This document shows positions 7,321 through 16,581 of a stretch of 64,000 nucleotides of DNA, piece by piece. Both the position numbers and the translations under genes were made by a program. The stretch comes from Solirubrobacter soli DSM 22325 (GTDB taxonomy: Bacteria; Actinomycetota; Thermoleophilia; Solirubrobacterales; Solirubrobacteraceae), in assembly GCF_000423665.1 (NCBI RefSeq), contig NZ_KE384071.1, positions 466,690 through 530,689 on the forward strand, in the 5' to 3' direction. The notes under the pieces are model-generated. The model did no database searches, was not told the DNA's origin, and saw only the letters and a list, made by a program, of their open reading frames with translations. Position 1 is the first letter of the stretch; each line of letters begins with the position of its first letter.

Positions 7321-9637
7321 TCGTCAGGCGCTTGGTCACCGTGGCCGCTCCCGGCGCGGTCACGACGACCTGCACCTTGAGCGAGCGCACCTTGCGCAGC
7401 GCCTTGCGCGCCTTGGAGGTGAGCTTGACCTTGACCGTCGCCCCGCCCTTGCCACTGCCGAGCGTGGTCGAACGCAGCTTGAGCTTCCTCGCCGTCGCCT
7501 TGCTCACGGTCAGCTTCACCGTCGCCCGACATGTGGCCGAGCAGCCGGTCTTGACCGTCAGCCCGCGTGAGCGCAGCGCAGCGAGCCTCGTCTTGGCGAC
7601 CTTCACACGCAGGCTGAGGCGACCGGCCGGACGCGCGGCGTACGCGGCGTAGTGGACCCCGACCTCCTGATCGGCGACGACCACGGCCACGCCGACGCGG
7701 GACGGCTGCGCCGGAGCCGGCACGGAGGGGCCGACGGCGTCGTCGAACGCGCCGTCGCCGTCGAGGTCCCATGCCTCCTTGGCGATCGCCCGGCCGTTCG
7801 CACCGGCGACCGAGACCTTCAACTCGCCGCCGTCGGCCGTCCACGTCGGAACGGGCGGCGCGGCACCGACCGTGAACGTCTGGCGGACGTACGAGCTCTG
7901 CCCTCGCGCGTCGGTGATCCGCAGACCGATCGTGTGCTCGCCGGCTGTCAGCCGAAGGGTCGGGTACCGACCCACCGCGTCGTCGTAGACGCCGTCGCCG
8001 TCGAGGTCCCACTCGGCCGTGCAGCACGTCGCGCTCTGGCCGTTGGTCGCGCTGTAGTCCGCGAGCAGAGAGCCAGTCCTGGAGACTGCCAACGAGAGCC
8101 GCGCATGCGCCGTCGGCGTGCTGTTCGGCTGGACCTGGATGCGGCGAACCGTGGTCTCGCCGTTCTGCTTGTCGACCGCCTTGACGGCGACGATCGTCGG
8201 AGCCGTGAACGCCCAGTAGAACCCGTCAGCGGCGGCGCGAGGGGTCTCGTCGAACTGACCGTCGCCGTCCAGGTCGAACTCCAGCGTCGCGTTTCGCGGG
8301 TCGTAGGAGATCGCGATCGGGCGTTCCTTCCCCCAGACGGTCTCGCCCGGCGTCGACAGACCGAGATCCGGCAGGCGGGATCTGTGGCCGCTGGCGCCGA
8401 TCGTGACCACGGAGCCGAACTCATAGACCACGCCGGCTGGACCGGTGACGCGGAAGCGGACCTCGTGGACCCCGGGCGTCGTGTAGACGTGCATGAGATG
8501 CGCGGCGCCGTCCGGGGATGAAGTGACGCCCGACCCATCATCGAATTCGCCGTCGCCGTCGATGTCCCAGGCGACGCCGAAGCCGGCGTTCCCGAGCGGC
8601 CCGACGACGGCGGCGAGGTCGATCGGCTCGCCGACGTACGCGTACGCCGCGGCCAGCCTGCCCGTGATCACCTCCGAATCCGGCTGCGAGCGCGAGAAGA
8701 CCCGCGAGAGGGTGCGCGCGGTCACGACGTTGCCGCGGACGTCCGTGACCCGCACCCCGATCGTGTGCGGACCGGCCGCGAGGGTCGGCCGCACCACCCC
8801 GTTCGGCCCGTTGTCGAACTCATACGTGCCGTCCCCATCGAGGTCGAACTCGTACTTGACCGCCGGGAACATGCTGGCGGCGGAGACGTACACGGGCTCG
8901 TCACTGAAAGCGGCCGAGCTCCAATCGTTCGAGCCCGACAACGAGATGGTCGCGAGCGGGATGTCCTCGAGCACGTTGACCGTCCCGCTCGCCGTCGCCG
9001 TCAGGCCGTCGTCGTCGGTGACCCGGGCGCGGATGACGCGCTCGCCGCCGGTATGGAAGGTGATCGAGTCCCTGAGGAGCCAGAATCCGAATCCACTGTC
9101 CTCGCCCGGCCCCGAGATCTCGTACGTGCCGTCGTTGTCGAGGTCCAGTTCGAGCCGCTCGATGGCGCCGTCGGCGTCGCGCCCGACGACAACCGCCGAT
9201 AGCTCCCTCTCGGCCTGGATCCCGGGCTGCAGCATCAGCTCGATCGTCGGCGGCTTCAGATCGGCGTCCACCTCGACCGAACGCTCCTCGAGAGCGGTGC
9301 GGCCGAACTGGTCCGTGGCCCGAACCCGCACCGTGTGCGTCCCGATCTCGTATGCGCGCTGCACCGACGGTCCGGTGGCATCGGTTAACGCCCCGTCACC
9401 ATCGAGGTCCCACGCGTACGACACGCCGAGACCTGGACTCGAAGCCTTCAGCGTGACCATGTCACCGGGACGCGGCGAGACGGGCGAGATCGTCGTCGAT
9501 ACGAGCGGACGGTCGGCCGTGCAGTCTCCGATCTGCACCGGGTCCTCGCCGCGGCACGGGTCGTCGGTCGCGTGGGCGGCCGCCGGGAGCAGGGCCAGCG
9601 CCGCGAGCGCTGCCGTGAGGCACTTCGTCAGGGTCAT
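7310..9637 (-). CDS. Secreted PKD-like repeat protein, paralogue B2
   Basis: The start is the ATG at 9635-9637, which overlaps the stop of the upstream paralogue (ATGA) and opens a signal peptide. The longer open frame upstream lacks coding character. The 775-residue product has seven beta-sandwich modules, each with an acidic DxDxDGxxxD-type motif such as WDLDGDG, resembling PKD domains with a calcium-binding loop. A vicinal Cys-Cys (codons 8021-8026) lies just before module 6. The last 100 residues are a Lys/Leu-rich domain with a GCSATC pair shared with neighbours. No LPxTG or membrane anchor. Role unknown; surface or matrix scaffold is a guess. An extra N-terminal Cys pair is present. Confidence 0.85.
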   Translation of the reverse strand: MTLTKCLTAALAALALLPAAAHATDDPCRGEDPVQIGDCTADRPLVSTTISPVSPRPGDMVTLKASSPGLGVSYAWDLDGDGALTDATGPSVQRAYEIGTHTVRVRATDQFGRTALEERSVEVDADLKPPTIELMLQPGIQAERELSAVVVGRDADGAIERLELDLDNDGTYEISGPGEDSGFGFWLLRDSITFHTGGERVIRARVTDDDGLTATASGTVNVLEDIPLATISLSGSNDWSSAAFSDEPVYVSAASMFPAVKYEFDLDGDGTYEFDNGPNGVVRPTLAAGPHTIGVRVTDVRGNVVTARTLSRVFSRSQPDSEVITGRLAAAYAYVGEPIDLAAVVGPLGNAGFGVAWDIDGDGEFDDGSGVTSSPDGAAHLMHVYTTPGVHEVRFRVTGPAGVVYEFGSVVTIGASGHRSRLPDLGLSTPGETVWGKERPIAISYDPRNATLEFDLDGDGQFDETPRAAADGFYWAFTAPTIVAVKAVDKQNGETTVRRIQVQPNSTPTAHARLSLAVSRTGSLLADYSATNGQSATCCTAEWDLDGDGVYDDAVGRYPTLRLTAGEHTIGLRITDARGQSSYVRQTFTVGAAPPVPTWTADGGELKVSVAGANGRAIAKEAWDLDGDGAFDDAVGPSVPAPAQPSRVGVAVVVADQEVGVHYAAYAARPAGRLSLRVKVAKTRLAALRSRGLTVKTGCSATCRATVKLTVSKATARKLKLRSTTLGSGKGGATVKVKLTSKARKALRKVRSLKVQVVVTAPGAATVTKRLTISR

Positions 9638-11913
9638 CTCCGAACCGTGAACGTACGGGCCGCGCTGCCGATGCGGCCATCCGCGGATGTCGCGCGGATC
9701 GAGACCTGGAGCTTCACCGCCCGCGTGGTCCGGAGCGCCTTGCGGGCCTTGGCGGAGAGCTTGACGGTCAGCCGCGACGCTCCGGTCGCCGAGCCGAGCT
9801 TGGTCGTCCCGCGCTGCGCGAGCGTGGCCGTCGTGCGGCATGCCGTCTCGCAGCGCACGGTGACGGGCAGGCCGCGTGAGAGCAGACGCGAGAGCGTCAC
9901 CTGGCCGACGCTCGCGGTGACGTGCAGCGGCGCAGGGGCCGCGGGCGGAGCGTCGTCCTCCGGCGAGACCGGCGGCTCGACTCCGACGGTGTCGCGCTCG
10001 GGCACGACGAACGAGGCGACGCCGATGTCCCCGGTGGCGTCGGTGGCCTTGAGCTCGACGCGCCCACTCGCCGGACGCGGGACGGTGGCACCGGTGGCGT
10101 CGTCGAACTCGCCGTCGCCGTCGAGGTCCCACTCGAGCGCGGTGATCGCCTCGCCGTCGGGGTCGACGGCGGTGGCGGTGAGCAGGTCGTCGTCCGCGGC
10201 GAACGTGATCTCGGGCGGCGCGCCGCCCACGGTGAACGTCCGGCGGGTCGTCGTGGTCGCGCCGTCCTCGTCGTCGACGCGGACGCCGATCTCGTGCTCG
10301 CCGGCGGCCGGCGTGAAGGTGGCGTCGAAGCCGGCGGCGTCGTCGTAGGCGCCGTCGCCGTCGAGGTCCCACGCGGCGGTGCAGCAGTCGGCGGTGTCGC
10401 CGCGCACGGCGGCCGTGGCGTGCGAAGAGTGCCCCGCGCGCGGCGGCACGAAGTCGATATCGGCCTGGATGCCGACGCCCGCGACCGGCGTCACGCTCGC
10501 GGTGCTGATCGCCGTCAGCCCATTCGCGCCCGTGACCTTGGCGGCGACCGTCACCGGGGCGGTGAAGCGCCACACGTAGGCGTCGCCGTCGCGGGCCGGG
10601 ACGTCGTCGAACTGGCCGTCGCCGTCGAGGTCGAAGCTCGGCGACGCGGCCGACTCGATCCCGAAGCGCGTCGTGCGTCCCTGCCGGATCACCTGGCCCC
10701 ACGGGAACTCGAAGTCGCCCAGCACGGGCGGGACGGGCTGCGCGGTCGCGGCCACGTCGATCGTGCGCGTCGCGACGCGAGAGACGCCACCGGCGGTCAC
10801 CCGCGCCCGGATCTCGTGCACGCCAGGCGTGTCGTAAGCGAAGGAGACCGAGGAGCCCGGCGCGTCCGCGGGAAGCGTCACGTCGCCGTCGTCGAACGCG
10901 CCGTCGCCGTCGGCGTCCCATTCGACCGTGCGGTCGCCGCCGCCGGAGACGGACTCCAGTTGCACCTTCCGGCCGACGACCGCCCCACCCGGAGCGGTCA
11001 GGCTGATCCACGGGGCGCCACCCGCCGCCTCGACGTCGATCCCGATGCGGCTCGTGGCCACCGTGCCGCCGGCGTCGGTGACCCGCAGCCCGATCGTGTG
11101 CGTGCCCGCCGCGAACGTGTGGAACAGCGAGGTCGCCGAGCCCTGGTCGGACTCGTAGCTGCCGTCGCCGTCGAGGTCGTACTCGTAGTGGCCCGGGCCG
11201 GCCTCGACCGGCGTGGCGGCGAGCGTCACCAGTTCACCCGCGAGCAGCGGGCCGGCCGGGGCGACGGTGAAAGACGCGGTCTGCCCCGTCCCGACGATGT
11301 TGAAGGTCCGGCTGGCCGTCGACGTCAGCCCGTTGTCGTCGGTGATGCGAGCGTGGATCACATGCCCGCCGCCGACCGTGAAGTCGGCAATGGGTTTGCG
11401 CCGCGCATCCGCCTCGAAGACGCCGTCGCCGTCGAGATCCGCTTCCTTGGACGCGATCGAGGTCCAGTTCGACGTGCCCGGTATCGGCACCACGAACGGC
11501 TGCCAGGCGTCGTGTTCCTCGAAGGGCCCGAAGCCGATCGACGGTGGGAGATGCGAGCCATGGACCGTGTACGTGCGCCGCTCGATGCCGACGCGGCCGA
11601 ACCGATCCGTCGCCTTGACGGCGAACGTGTGCACCCCGGTGTCGAGCTTCAGCGGCTGGTCGCCCCCGTGTCCCCACGGGTAGGCCACGGTGTCGTCGAA
11701 GTCCCCGTCGCCGTCCCGGTCCCACGTGTACGCGATCCCACTGCCCGGGCTCACGGCAGAGGCCCCTTGATCGACGCCGGCCGGCGCCCAAGGGGTCGTG
11801 TTGACGATCGACGGGAGCGGGCGCTCCGTGTCGGCCAGCGCGGCGGCGGGCAGGGCGAGCGAAGCGGTGAGGAACAGCGCAACGGTTCTCATGGCGGCGA
11901 CCAATCTAGTCAT
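9634..11913 (-). CDS. Secreted PKD-like repeat protein, paralogue A2
   Basis: A 759-residue product from the ATG at 11913; an in-frame ATG at 11892 would also leave a good signal peptide. It repeats the seven-module plan of its neighbours, with acidic DxDGDG loops in each module, the Cys-Cys pair before module 6 (codons 10381-10386), and the C-terminal domain with a CETAC pair. Module 5 has the conserved FDLDGDGQFDDVP form and module 3 has ESDQGS. By these details it is closest to 14100-16559, not to its immediate neighbours. Translation of the next gene is coupled through ATGA. Function unknown; export is the only firm inference. Confidence 0.85.
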   Translation of the reverse strand: MTRLVAAMRTVALFLTASLALPAAALADTERPLPSIVNTTPWAPAGVDQGASAVSPGSGIAYTWDRDGDGDFDDTVAYPWGHGGDQPLKLDTGVHTFAVKATDRFGRVGIERRTYTVHGSHLPPSIGFGPFEEHDAWQPFVVPIPGTSNWTSIASKEADLDGDGVFEADARRKPIADFTVGGGHVIHARITDDNGLTSTASRTFNIVGTGQTASFTVAPAGPLLAGELVTLAATPVEAGPGHYEYDLDGDGSYESDQGSATSLFHTFAAGTHTIGLRVTDAGGTVATSRIGIDVEAAGGAPWISLTAPGGAVVGRKVQLESVSGGGDRTVEWDADGDGAFDDGDVTLPADAPGSSVSFAYDTPGVHEIRARVTAGGVSRVATRTIDVAATAQPVPPVLGDFEFPWGQVIRQGRTTRFGIESAASPSFDLDGDGQFDDVPARDGDAYVWRFTAPVTVAAKVTGANGLTAISTASVTPVAGVGIQADIDFVPPRAGHSSHATAAVRGDTADCCTAAWDLDGDGAYDDAAGFDATFTPAAGEHEIGVRVDDEDGATTTTRRTFTVGGAPPEITFAADDDLLTATAVDPDGEAITALEWDLDGDGEFDDATGATVPRPASGRVELKATDATGDIGVASFVVPERDTVGVEPPVSPEDDAPPAAPAPLHVTASVGQVTLSRLLSRGLPVTVRCETACRTTATLAQRGTTKLGSATGASRLTVKLSAKARKALRTTRAVKLQVSIRATSADGRIGSAARTFTVRR

Positions 11914-11942
11914 CGTCGTCTCATTGATGACGCACGATTTAT

Positions 11943-14093
11943 CTAACGGATCGTCATCGACTTGGTTGCGTTGACCCTCCGGCCGTCGGCGCCGGTGGCG
12001 GTCACGACGATCCGCACCTTCAGCGAGCGCACCTTCGACAGGGCCTTGCGGGCCTTGGCGGTGAGCTTGACCTTGACGGTGTTCGCGCCGGACCCGCTGC
12101 CGAGCGTGGTCGAACGCAGGTCGAGCTTCTTCGCGGCGGCCTTGCTGACGGTGACGACGACCTCCGCGTTGCACGTCGCCGAGCAGCCGGGCTTGACCGT
12201 CAGCGCGCTCGAGCGCAGCGACAGCTTCCCGACGATCGGGCGCAGCCCCAGGGCCGGAGGCGGCGGCGGCTCGACGCCAGGGCCCGCGGGCGTGGGCGTG
12301 GGCGTCGCGACCGTGTCGATGGGCGTAACCGGCGACTCCTCCGGAGGGCCCGGATCGACGGTGAACGTTTGGCGGATCGACGAGTTCAGGCCGTTCTGGT
12401 CGATGACCAGGACGCCGATCGAATGGCGGCCCGCCGTGGTCCTGAACGGCTTGAGCGGGCCTGAGGCGTCGTCGTAGACGCCGTCGTCGTCGAGGTCCCA
12501 GAGCAGCGCGCAGCACCCCGTGTGCGTCACCGTGCTCTGCGTCGTCTCGGCCACCAGCAGGCGGCCGCCGACCAACGGCGACCCGCCGCCGTCGGCGCGC
12601 AGCTCGAGCGTCGCGCCGGGTGAGGGTTGCCCGTTGGGCGTGACCTGGATGCTGCGCACGTTGGTGTCGCCGCTCGCGGCGTCCGTCGCCCTCACGGAGA
12701 TCATCGTCGGTCCCTCGAAGGCCCAGAGGTAGAAGCCGCGTTCCGAGGACGGCGGGTGCTCGTCGAACTGGCCGTCGCCGTCGAGGTCGAACTCGAGCGT
12801 GCTCGTGGGGTCGGAGTAGGTGCTCACCAGGCGCTGGTAGCCGCGCGCGGTCTCGCCCGGGACGGTCACGTCGAGCGTCGGGGTGTGGAACGTCCGGCCC
12901 GTGGCGCCGATCGTCACCGTGTAGGCGAAGTCGTAGGTCGGCCGGCCCGCGGCGCTCACCCGGACACGCACCTCATGGACGCCTGGCGTCGTGAAGGTGT
13001 GCATCAGGTGGGCCTTGTTGCCCGAACCTTCGTCTCGGGTCGGCGTGTTCACCAGGCCGTCGTCGAACTCGCCGTCGCCGTCGACGTCCCACGCAACGGT
13101 GAAGCCGCCGAACGAGAACGGATCGACCACGACCCCGAGGTCGATCGGCTCACCGACGTAGCCGAATTCCTCGAGCGGGCCGGCCTCGAACATCTCGTTC
13201 AACGGCTGTCCCGACGCGAACACCATGTCGGAGCGGTGCGAGACCGTCACGTTGCCGCGAACGTCGGTGACCCGCACGCCGACGGTGCGAGGTCCGGCGG
13301 GGAAGGTGGCGGAGACCTCGTTCGACGTCCCGTTGTCGTGCTCGAAGCTGCCGTTCCCGTCGAGGTCGAACTCGTACTTGACCCCGGGATAGTTGCTGTA
13401 GGCGCTCACGCGCACCGGCTGCCCACCGCGGGGCGGCCCGTTCGCGCTGTCGCTGAAGACGGTCGCCCACGGCACGTTCTCGACGACCCGTACGTTCGCG
13501 GTCGCCGACGCCGTGAGCCCGTCCTCGTCGGTGACGCGGGCGTGCATCACGCGTTCCCCGGCGCTGTGGAACGTGACGACCCGATGGAACATTCGGCCGT
13601 TGGCGTTGTCGTCGAAGCCAGGGTCAGAGATCTCGTATGTCCCGTCGCCGTCGAGGTCCAACTCGAACTTGACGATGCTGCCGTCGCTGTCCCGGCCGAT
13701 GATCGGGATCTCCAGCTCGTTCTCGGCCCCGACCATCGCGGGCACGGGGAAGCTGATCTGCGGCGGCTTGCGGTAGTCGATGACGAACGAGCGCTCCTCG
13801 GTGCTGGTGCGCCCGGACCGGTCGGTAGCGCGCACGCCCAGCTTGTGCGCGCCGCGCGCGAAGGTCTGCTCGACCGTGGCGCCGGTGGCATCGGTGAACG
13901 TGCCGTTGCCGTCGAGGTCCCACCCGTAGCTCACCCCCGCGCCCGCGCTCGACGCCGTCAGCGTGACGGTCTCACCGGGCCGCGGCGACGCGGGTGACAT
14001 CGTGGTCGAGACGAGCGGGCCGTCGCCGTCGGCGGCCTGCGCCGCGGCGGGGAAGAGGGCGAGCGCCAGCAGCGCCGCCGGGAACAGCTTCAC
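11943..14093 (-). CDS. Secreted PKD-like repeat protein, paralogue B1
   Basis: A 716-residue product from a GTG at 14093, with signal peptide (1-20). Six acidic-loop modules match modules 1-6 of the other three proteins; the seventh is absent and replaced by a Pro/Thr-rich stretch (TPTPTPAGPG, PPPPPALGL). The Cys-Cys pair before module 6 (codons 12510-12515) and the GCSATC C-terminal domain are kept. Shared details with 7310-9637 (PLVSTT near the N-terminus, YEIS in module 2, the AHLMH and TTPGVHEVR segments) make the two a sub-group. It begins 6 bp after the upstream paralogue ends. Function unknown. Confidence 0.86.
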   Translation of the reverse strand: MKLFPAALLALALFPAAAQAADGDGPLVSTTMSPASPRPGETVTLTASSAGAGVSYGWDLDGNGTFTDATGATVEQTFARGAHKLGVRATDRSGRTSTEERSFVIDYRKPPQISFPVPAMVGAENELEIPIIGRDSDGSIVKFELDLDGDGTYEISDPGFDDNANGRMFHRVVTFHSAGERVMHARVTDEDGLTASATANVRVVENVPWATVFSDSANGPPRGGQPVRVSAYSNYPGVKYEFDLDGNGSFEHDNGTSNEVSATFPAGPRTVGVRVTDVRGNVTVSHRSDMVFASGQPLNEMFEAGPLEEFGYVGEPIDLGVVVDPFSFGGFTVAWDVDGDGEFDDGLVNTPTRDEGSGNKAHLMHTFTTPGVHEVRVRVSAAGRPTYDFAYTVTIGATGRTFHTPTLDVTVPGETARGYQRLVSTYSDPTSTLEFDLDGDGQFDEHPPSSERGFYLWAFEGPTMISVRATDAASGDTNVRSIQVTPNGQPSPGATLELRADGGGSPLVGGRLLVAETTQSTVTHTGCCALLWDLDDDGVYDDASGPLKPFRTTAGRHSIGVLVIDQNGLNSSIRQTFTVDPGPPEESPVTPIDTVATPTPTPAGPGVEPPPPPALGLRPIVGKLSLRSSALTVKPGCSATCNAEVVVTVSKAAAKKLDLRSTTLGSGSGANTVKVKLTAKARKALSKVRSLKVRIVVTATGADGRRVNATKSMTIR

Positions 14094-14099
14094 TTCGTC

Positions 14100-16559
14100 C
14101 TACCTCCGGACCGTGATCGTCTTGGCGGCCGAGCCGATGCGCCCGTCGCTGCCCGCGGCGAGGATCGCGACCTTGAGCTTGAAGGAGCGCAGTGTGCGCA
14201 GGGCCTTGCGGGTCTTGGACGAGAGCTTGACCGTGACCGTGGTGGTGCCCTTGGCCGTGCCGATCTCGGGTGTCTTGAGCTTGAGGCGCTTGGCCGTGGC
14301 CTTGTCGAGCGCGATCGTGACCGTCGCGCGGCAGGCCGTCTCGCAGCCCGTGGTGACGGTGAGGCCGCGCGAGAGCAGCGTCGCGAGGCGCGGCGTCGGG
14401 ATGCGCGGCTTGAGCGCGAGCGGCTTGTTGACCGGGGCCGGGGTCGGCGGACCCGGGACGGGCGACGCGGTCGGGGTCGGGGTCGGGGTCGGGGTCGCCG
14501 TCGGGGTGGGCGGCGGCTCGCACACGCAGGTGGCGAACGGCACGTCTATGTAGGAGATGCCGATGTCGCCGCCCGCGTCGGTGGCCTTGAGGCCGACGCG
14601 CGCGCCAGGCTTGACGGCCACGCCGGTGGCGGTGGCGTCGTCGAAGGCGCGGTCGTTGTCGAGGTCCCACTCGTACTTGTCGACCGCGTCCCCGTCGGGG
14701 TCGACGGCCGACGCCTTGGCCGTCTTGTAGTCGTTGGTGAGCGCGATCGTGACCACGGGCGGCCGCCTACCGAGCGTGAACGAGTCGCGGGTCGTGGTGA
14801 CCGTCCCCTCCGGGTTCTGCACGCGCACGCCGACCGTGTGGCGGCCGACGCCGGGGGTGAAGGCCGGGAAGGTGTCGGTGCCGTCGTCGTAGTCGCCGTC
14901 GCCGTCCGCGTCCCAGCTCACGTCGCAGCAGTCGTCCTCGTCGCCGAGCACGAAGTAGTCGGCCAGCATCGGCTCGCCCGCCCGCGGGAACGGGTTGTCC
15001 TCGTCGTCGCGGTAGGCGAACAGGTCCGACTGGAACCCGATGCCGCTCAGCGGCTGGACGCTGGCGCGCGAGATCGCCGAGACGCCGTTGGCACCGGTCG
15101 ACTTGACCGCCATCGTCACCGGACCGGTGAACGTCCAGCGGAAGGCCTCTCCGTCGTCGTCCGGCACGTCGTCGAACTGCCCGTCGCCGTCGAGGTCGAA
15201 GCTGAGTGTGCCCTCGTCGTCGGAGTCCACCGAGAACGTCGTCGGCCGGCCGGCACGGACCATGTCCGGAAGGAAGATCCGGCCGAGCCGCGGCGCGAGC
15301 GCCTCCGCGGCGGGCACGACGAGGATCGTGCTCGACGCGATGCGCGACATGCCGTTGCTGCCCCGGGTGACCTTGGCGCGCACCTCGTAGGTACCCGGCG
15401 CCGTGAAGGTGTGCTTGATCGACACCGCGGTGCTCGTGTTCTCGAACGCGGTTCCGTCGTCGAACTCGCCGTCGCCGTCGAGGTCGTAGGCGACGGTCCG
15501 ATCGATCTGGCCGGGATAGGCGTAGACCGTGAGGTCGACGGGCTCGCCGGCGACCGCGGCACCGCTGTGCGCGAAGCGGATGGCGGTGAGCTGGCCTGAG
15601 TAGGACGGCTCGACGGTGAACTGCTGACTGGCCGTGTAGACGTGGCCGCCGCTGTCGGTGGCGCGTGCGCCGATGCGGTGGTCTCCCGCCGTGAACACGT
15701 GCTCGAGCTGCGAGACGCCGCCCGCGACGGCGTCGCCCTGGTCAGTCTCGTAGGCTCCGTCGCCGTCGAGATCGAACTCGAAGTGCCCGGAGTCCGGCGC
15801 CGCCCAGTACGCGAAGAGGTCCAGCGGCCGGCCGGCGACCAGGATGTCATCGCCCGAGTCGCCGACCCCGAGCAGGAGCCGCTGGCCGGGGCCGCGCACG
15901 TTGACGGTCTGGGCGACGATCGAGGACGCGCCCTCGTCGTCGGTGGCCCGCACGCCGATGGGGTGTGGGCCACCGGTGAAGTAGTAGCCGAACACGTCGC
16001 CGTTGGGCCATTCCCAGATCTGGTCGTCGAACGCGCCGTCGTCGTCCGTGTCCACCTCGACCTTGCGGACCGCGCCATCGTCGGGGGTCGAGAGATGAGC
16101 CTTGAAGTCCTTGTTCGTCGCGAAGACGTCGTCATCGAGCCCGAACCTGATGTGCGGCGGGCGATTGACGTTGTCGACGAGGAACGTGCGCCGCTCGGTG
16201 GCCGTGCGGCCGAACTGGTCGGTGACCTGCAGGCCGACATTGCGCGTGCCCGCCGCGAAGCGGTACGTGAGCGTGTCGGCCGTGCCGTCGTCGAAGGCGC
16301 CGTCGCCGTCGAGGTCCCAGGCGAAGCTCAGGCCGCGGCCGGCGCCGCCGGCGTAGAGCTCGACGTCCTTGTTGGCCCGCGGCGACGGGGGATCGGTCGC
16401 GATGTACGCCGTCGGCGTGTCCGCGTGACACAGCCAGTAGTCGTCGTCGCACGGCGATTTGACGGCCGCCGCCGCGGTCGCCGGAAACACGCTGATAACA
16501 ACAGTGAGGCAAAGCAGAACGATGCGCATGGACCGCGCCACCGTACTGTGTCGCCTCAC
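14100..16559 (-). CDS. Secreted PKD-like repeat protein, paralogue A1
   Basis: First of four tandem paralogues in transcription order; 819 residues from GTG at 16559. ATG 16529 would give a cleaner signal peptide, and GAGGAGG abuts the GTG too closely, so the start is uncertain. Seven modules carry DxDxDG-type loops, with the Cys-Cys pair before module 6 (codons 14925-14930). A Pro/Thr linker (TPTPTPTPTASP) precedes the CETAC-containing C-terminal domain. An N-terminal Cys pair is present, as in 7310-9637. It starts only 22 bp after the acyl-CoA dehydrogenase gene upstream without a visible terminator, so it may share that transcript. Confidence 0.86.
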   Translation of the reverse strand: MRRHSTVARSMRIVLLCLTVVISVFPATAAAAVKSPCDDDYWLCHADTPTAYIATDPPSPRANKDVELYAGGAGRGLSFAWDLDGDGAFDDGTADTLTYRFAAGTRNVGLQVTDQFGRTATERRTFLVDNVNRPPHIRFGLDDDVFATNKDFKAHLSTPDDGAVRKVEVDTDDDGAFDDQIWEWPNGDVFGYYFTGGPHPIGVRATDDEGASSIVAQTVNVRGPGQRLLLGVGDSGDDILVAGRPLDLFAYWAAPDSGHFEFDLDGDGAYETDQGDAVAGGVSQLEHVFTAGDHRIGARATDSGGHVYTASQQFTVEPSYSGQLTAIRFAHSGAAVAGEPVDLTVYAYPGQIDRTVAYDLDGDGEFDDGTAFENTSTAVSIKHTFTAPGTYEVRAKVTRGSNGMSRIASSTILVVPAAEALAPRLGRIFLPDMVRAGRPTTFSVDSDDEGTLSFDLDGDGQFDDVPDDDGEAFRWTFTGPVTMAVKSTGANGVSAISRASVQPLSGIGFQSDLFAYRDDEDNPFPRAGEPMLADYFVLGDEDDCCDVSWDADGDGDYDDGTDTFPAFTPGVGRHTVGVRVQNPEGTVTTTRDSFTLGRRPPVVTIALTNDYKTAKASAVDPDGDAVDKYEWDLDNDRAFDDATATGVAVKPGARVGLKATDAGGDIGISYIDVPFATCVCEPPPTPTATPTPTPTPTASPVPGPPTPAPVNKPLALKPRIPTPRLATLLSRGLTVTTGCETACRATVTIALDKATAKRLKLKTPEIGTAKGTTTVTVKLSSKTRKALRTLRSFKLKVAILAAGSDGRIGSAAKTITVRR

Positions 16560-16581
16560 CCTCCTCTAATCGCACATCTGT

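Noticed and set aside
9638..11011. A single long frame 7310-11011 that would fuse two PKD-like genes' strand into a 1233-residue protein
   Set aside because: The upstream part is a GC-rich shadow of paralogue A2 (Arg/Gly-rich composition). The signal peptide at 9637 and ATGA overlap mark the true start.
7310..16559. DxDxDG motifs as dockerin domains of a cellulosome
   Set aside because: Dockerins have two 22-residue EF-like repeats; here each motif sits in a 90-100-residue beta module, and no cohesin was seen.
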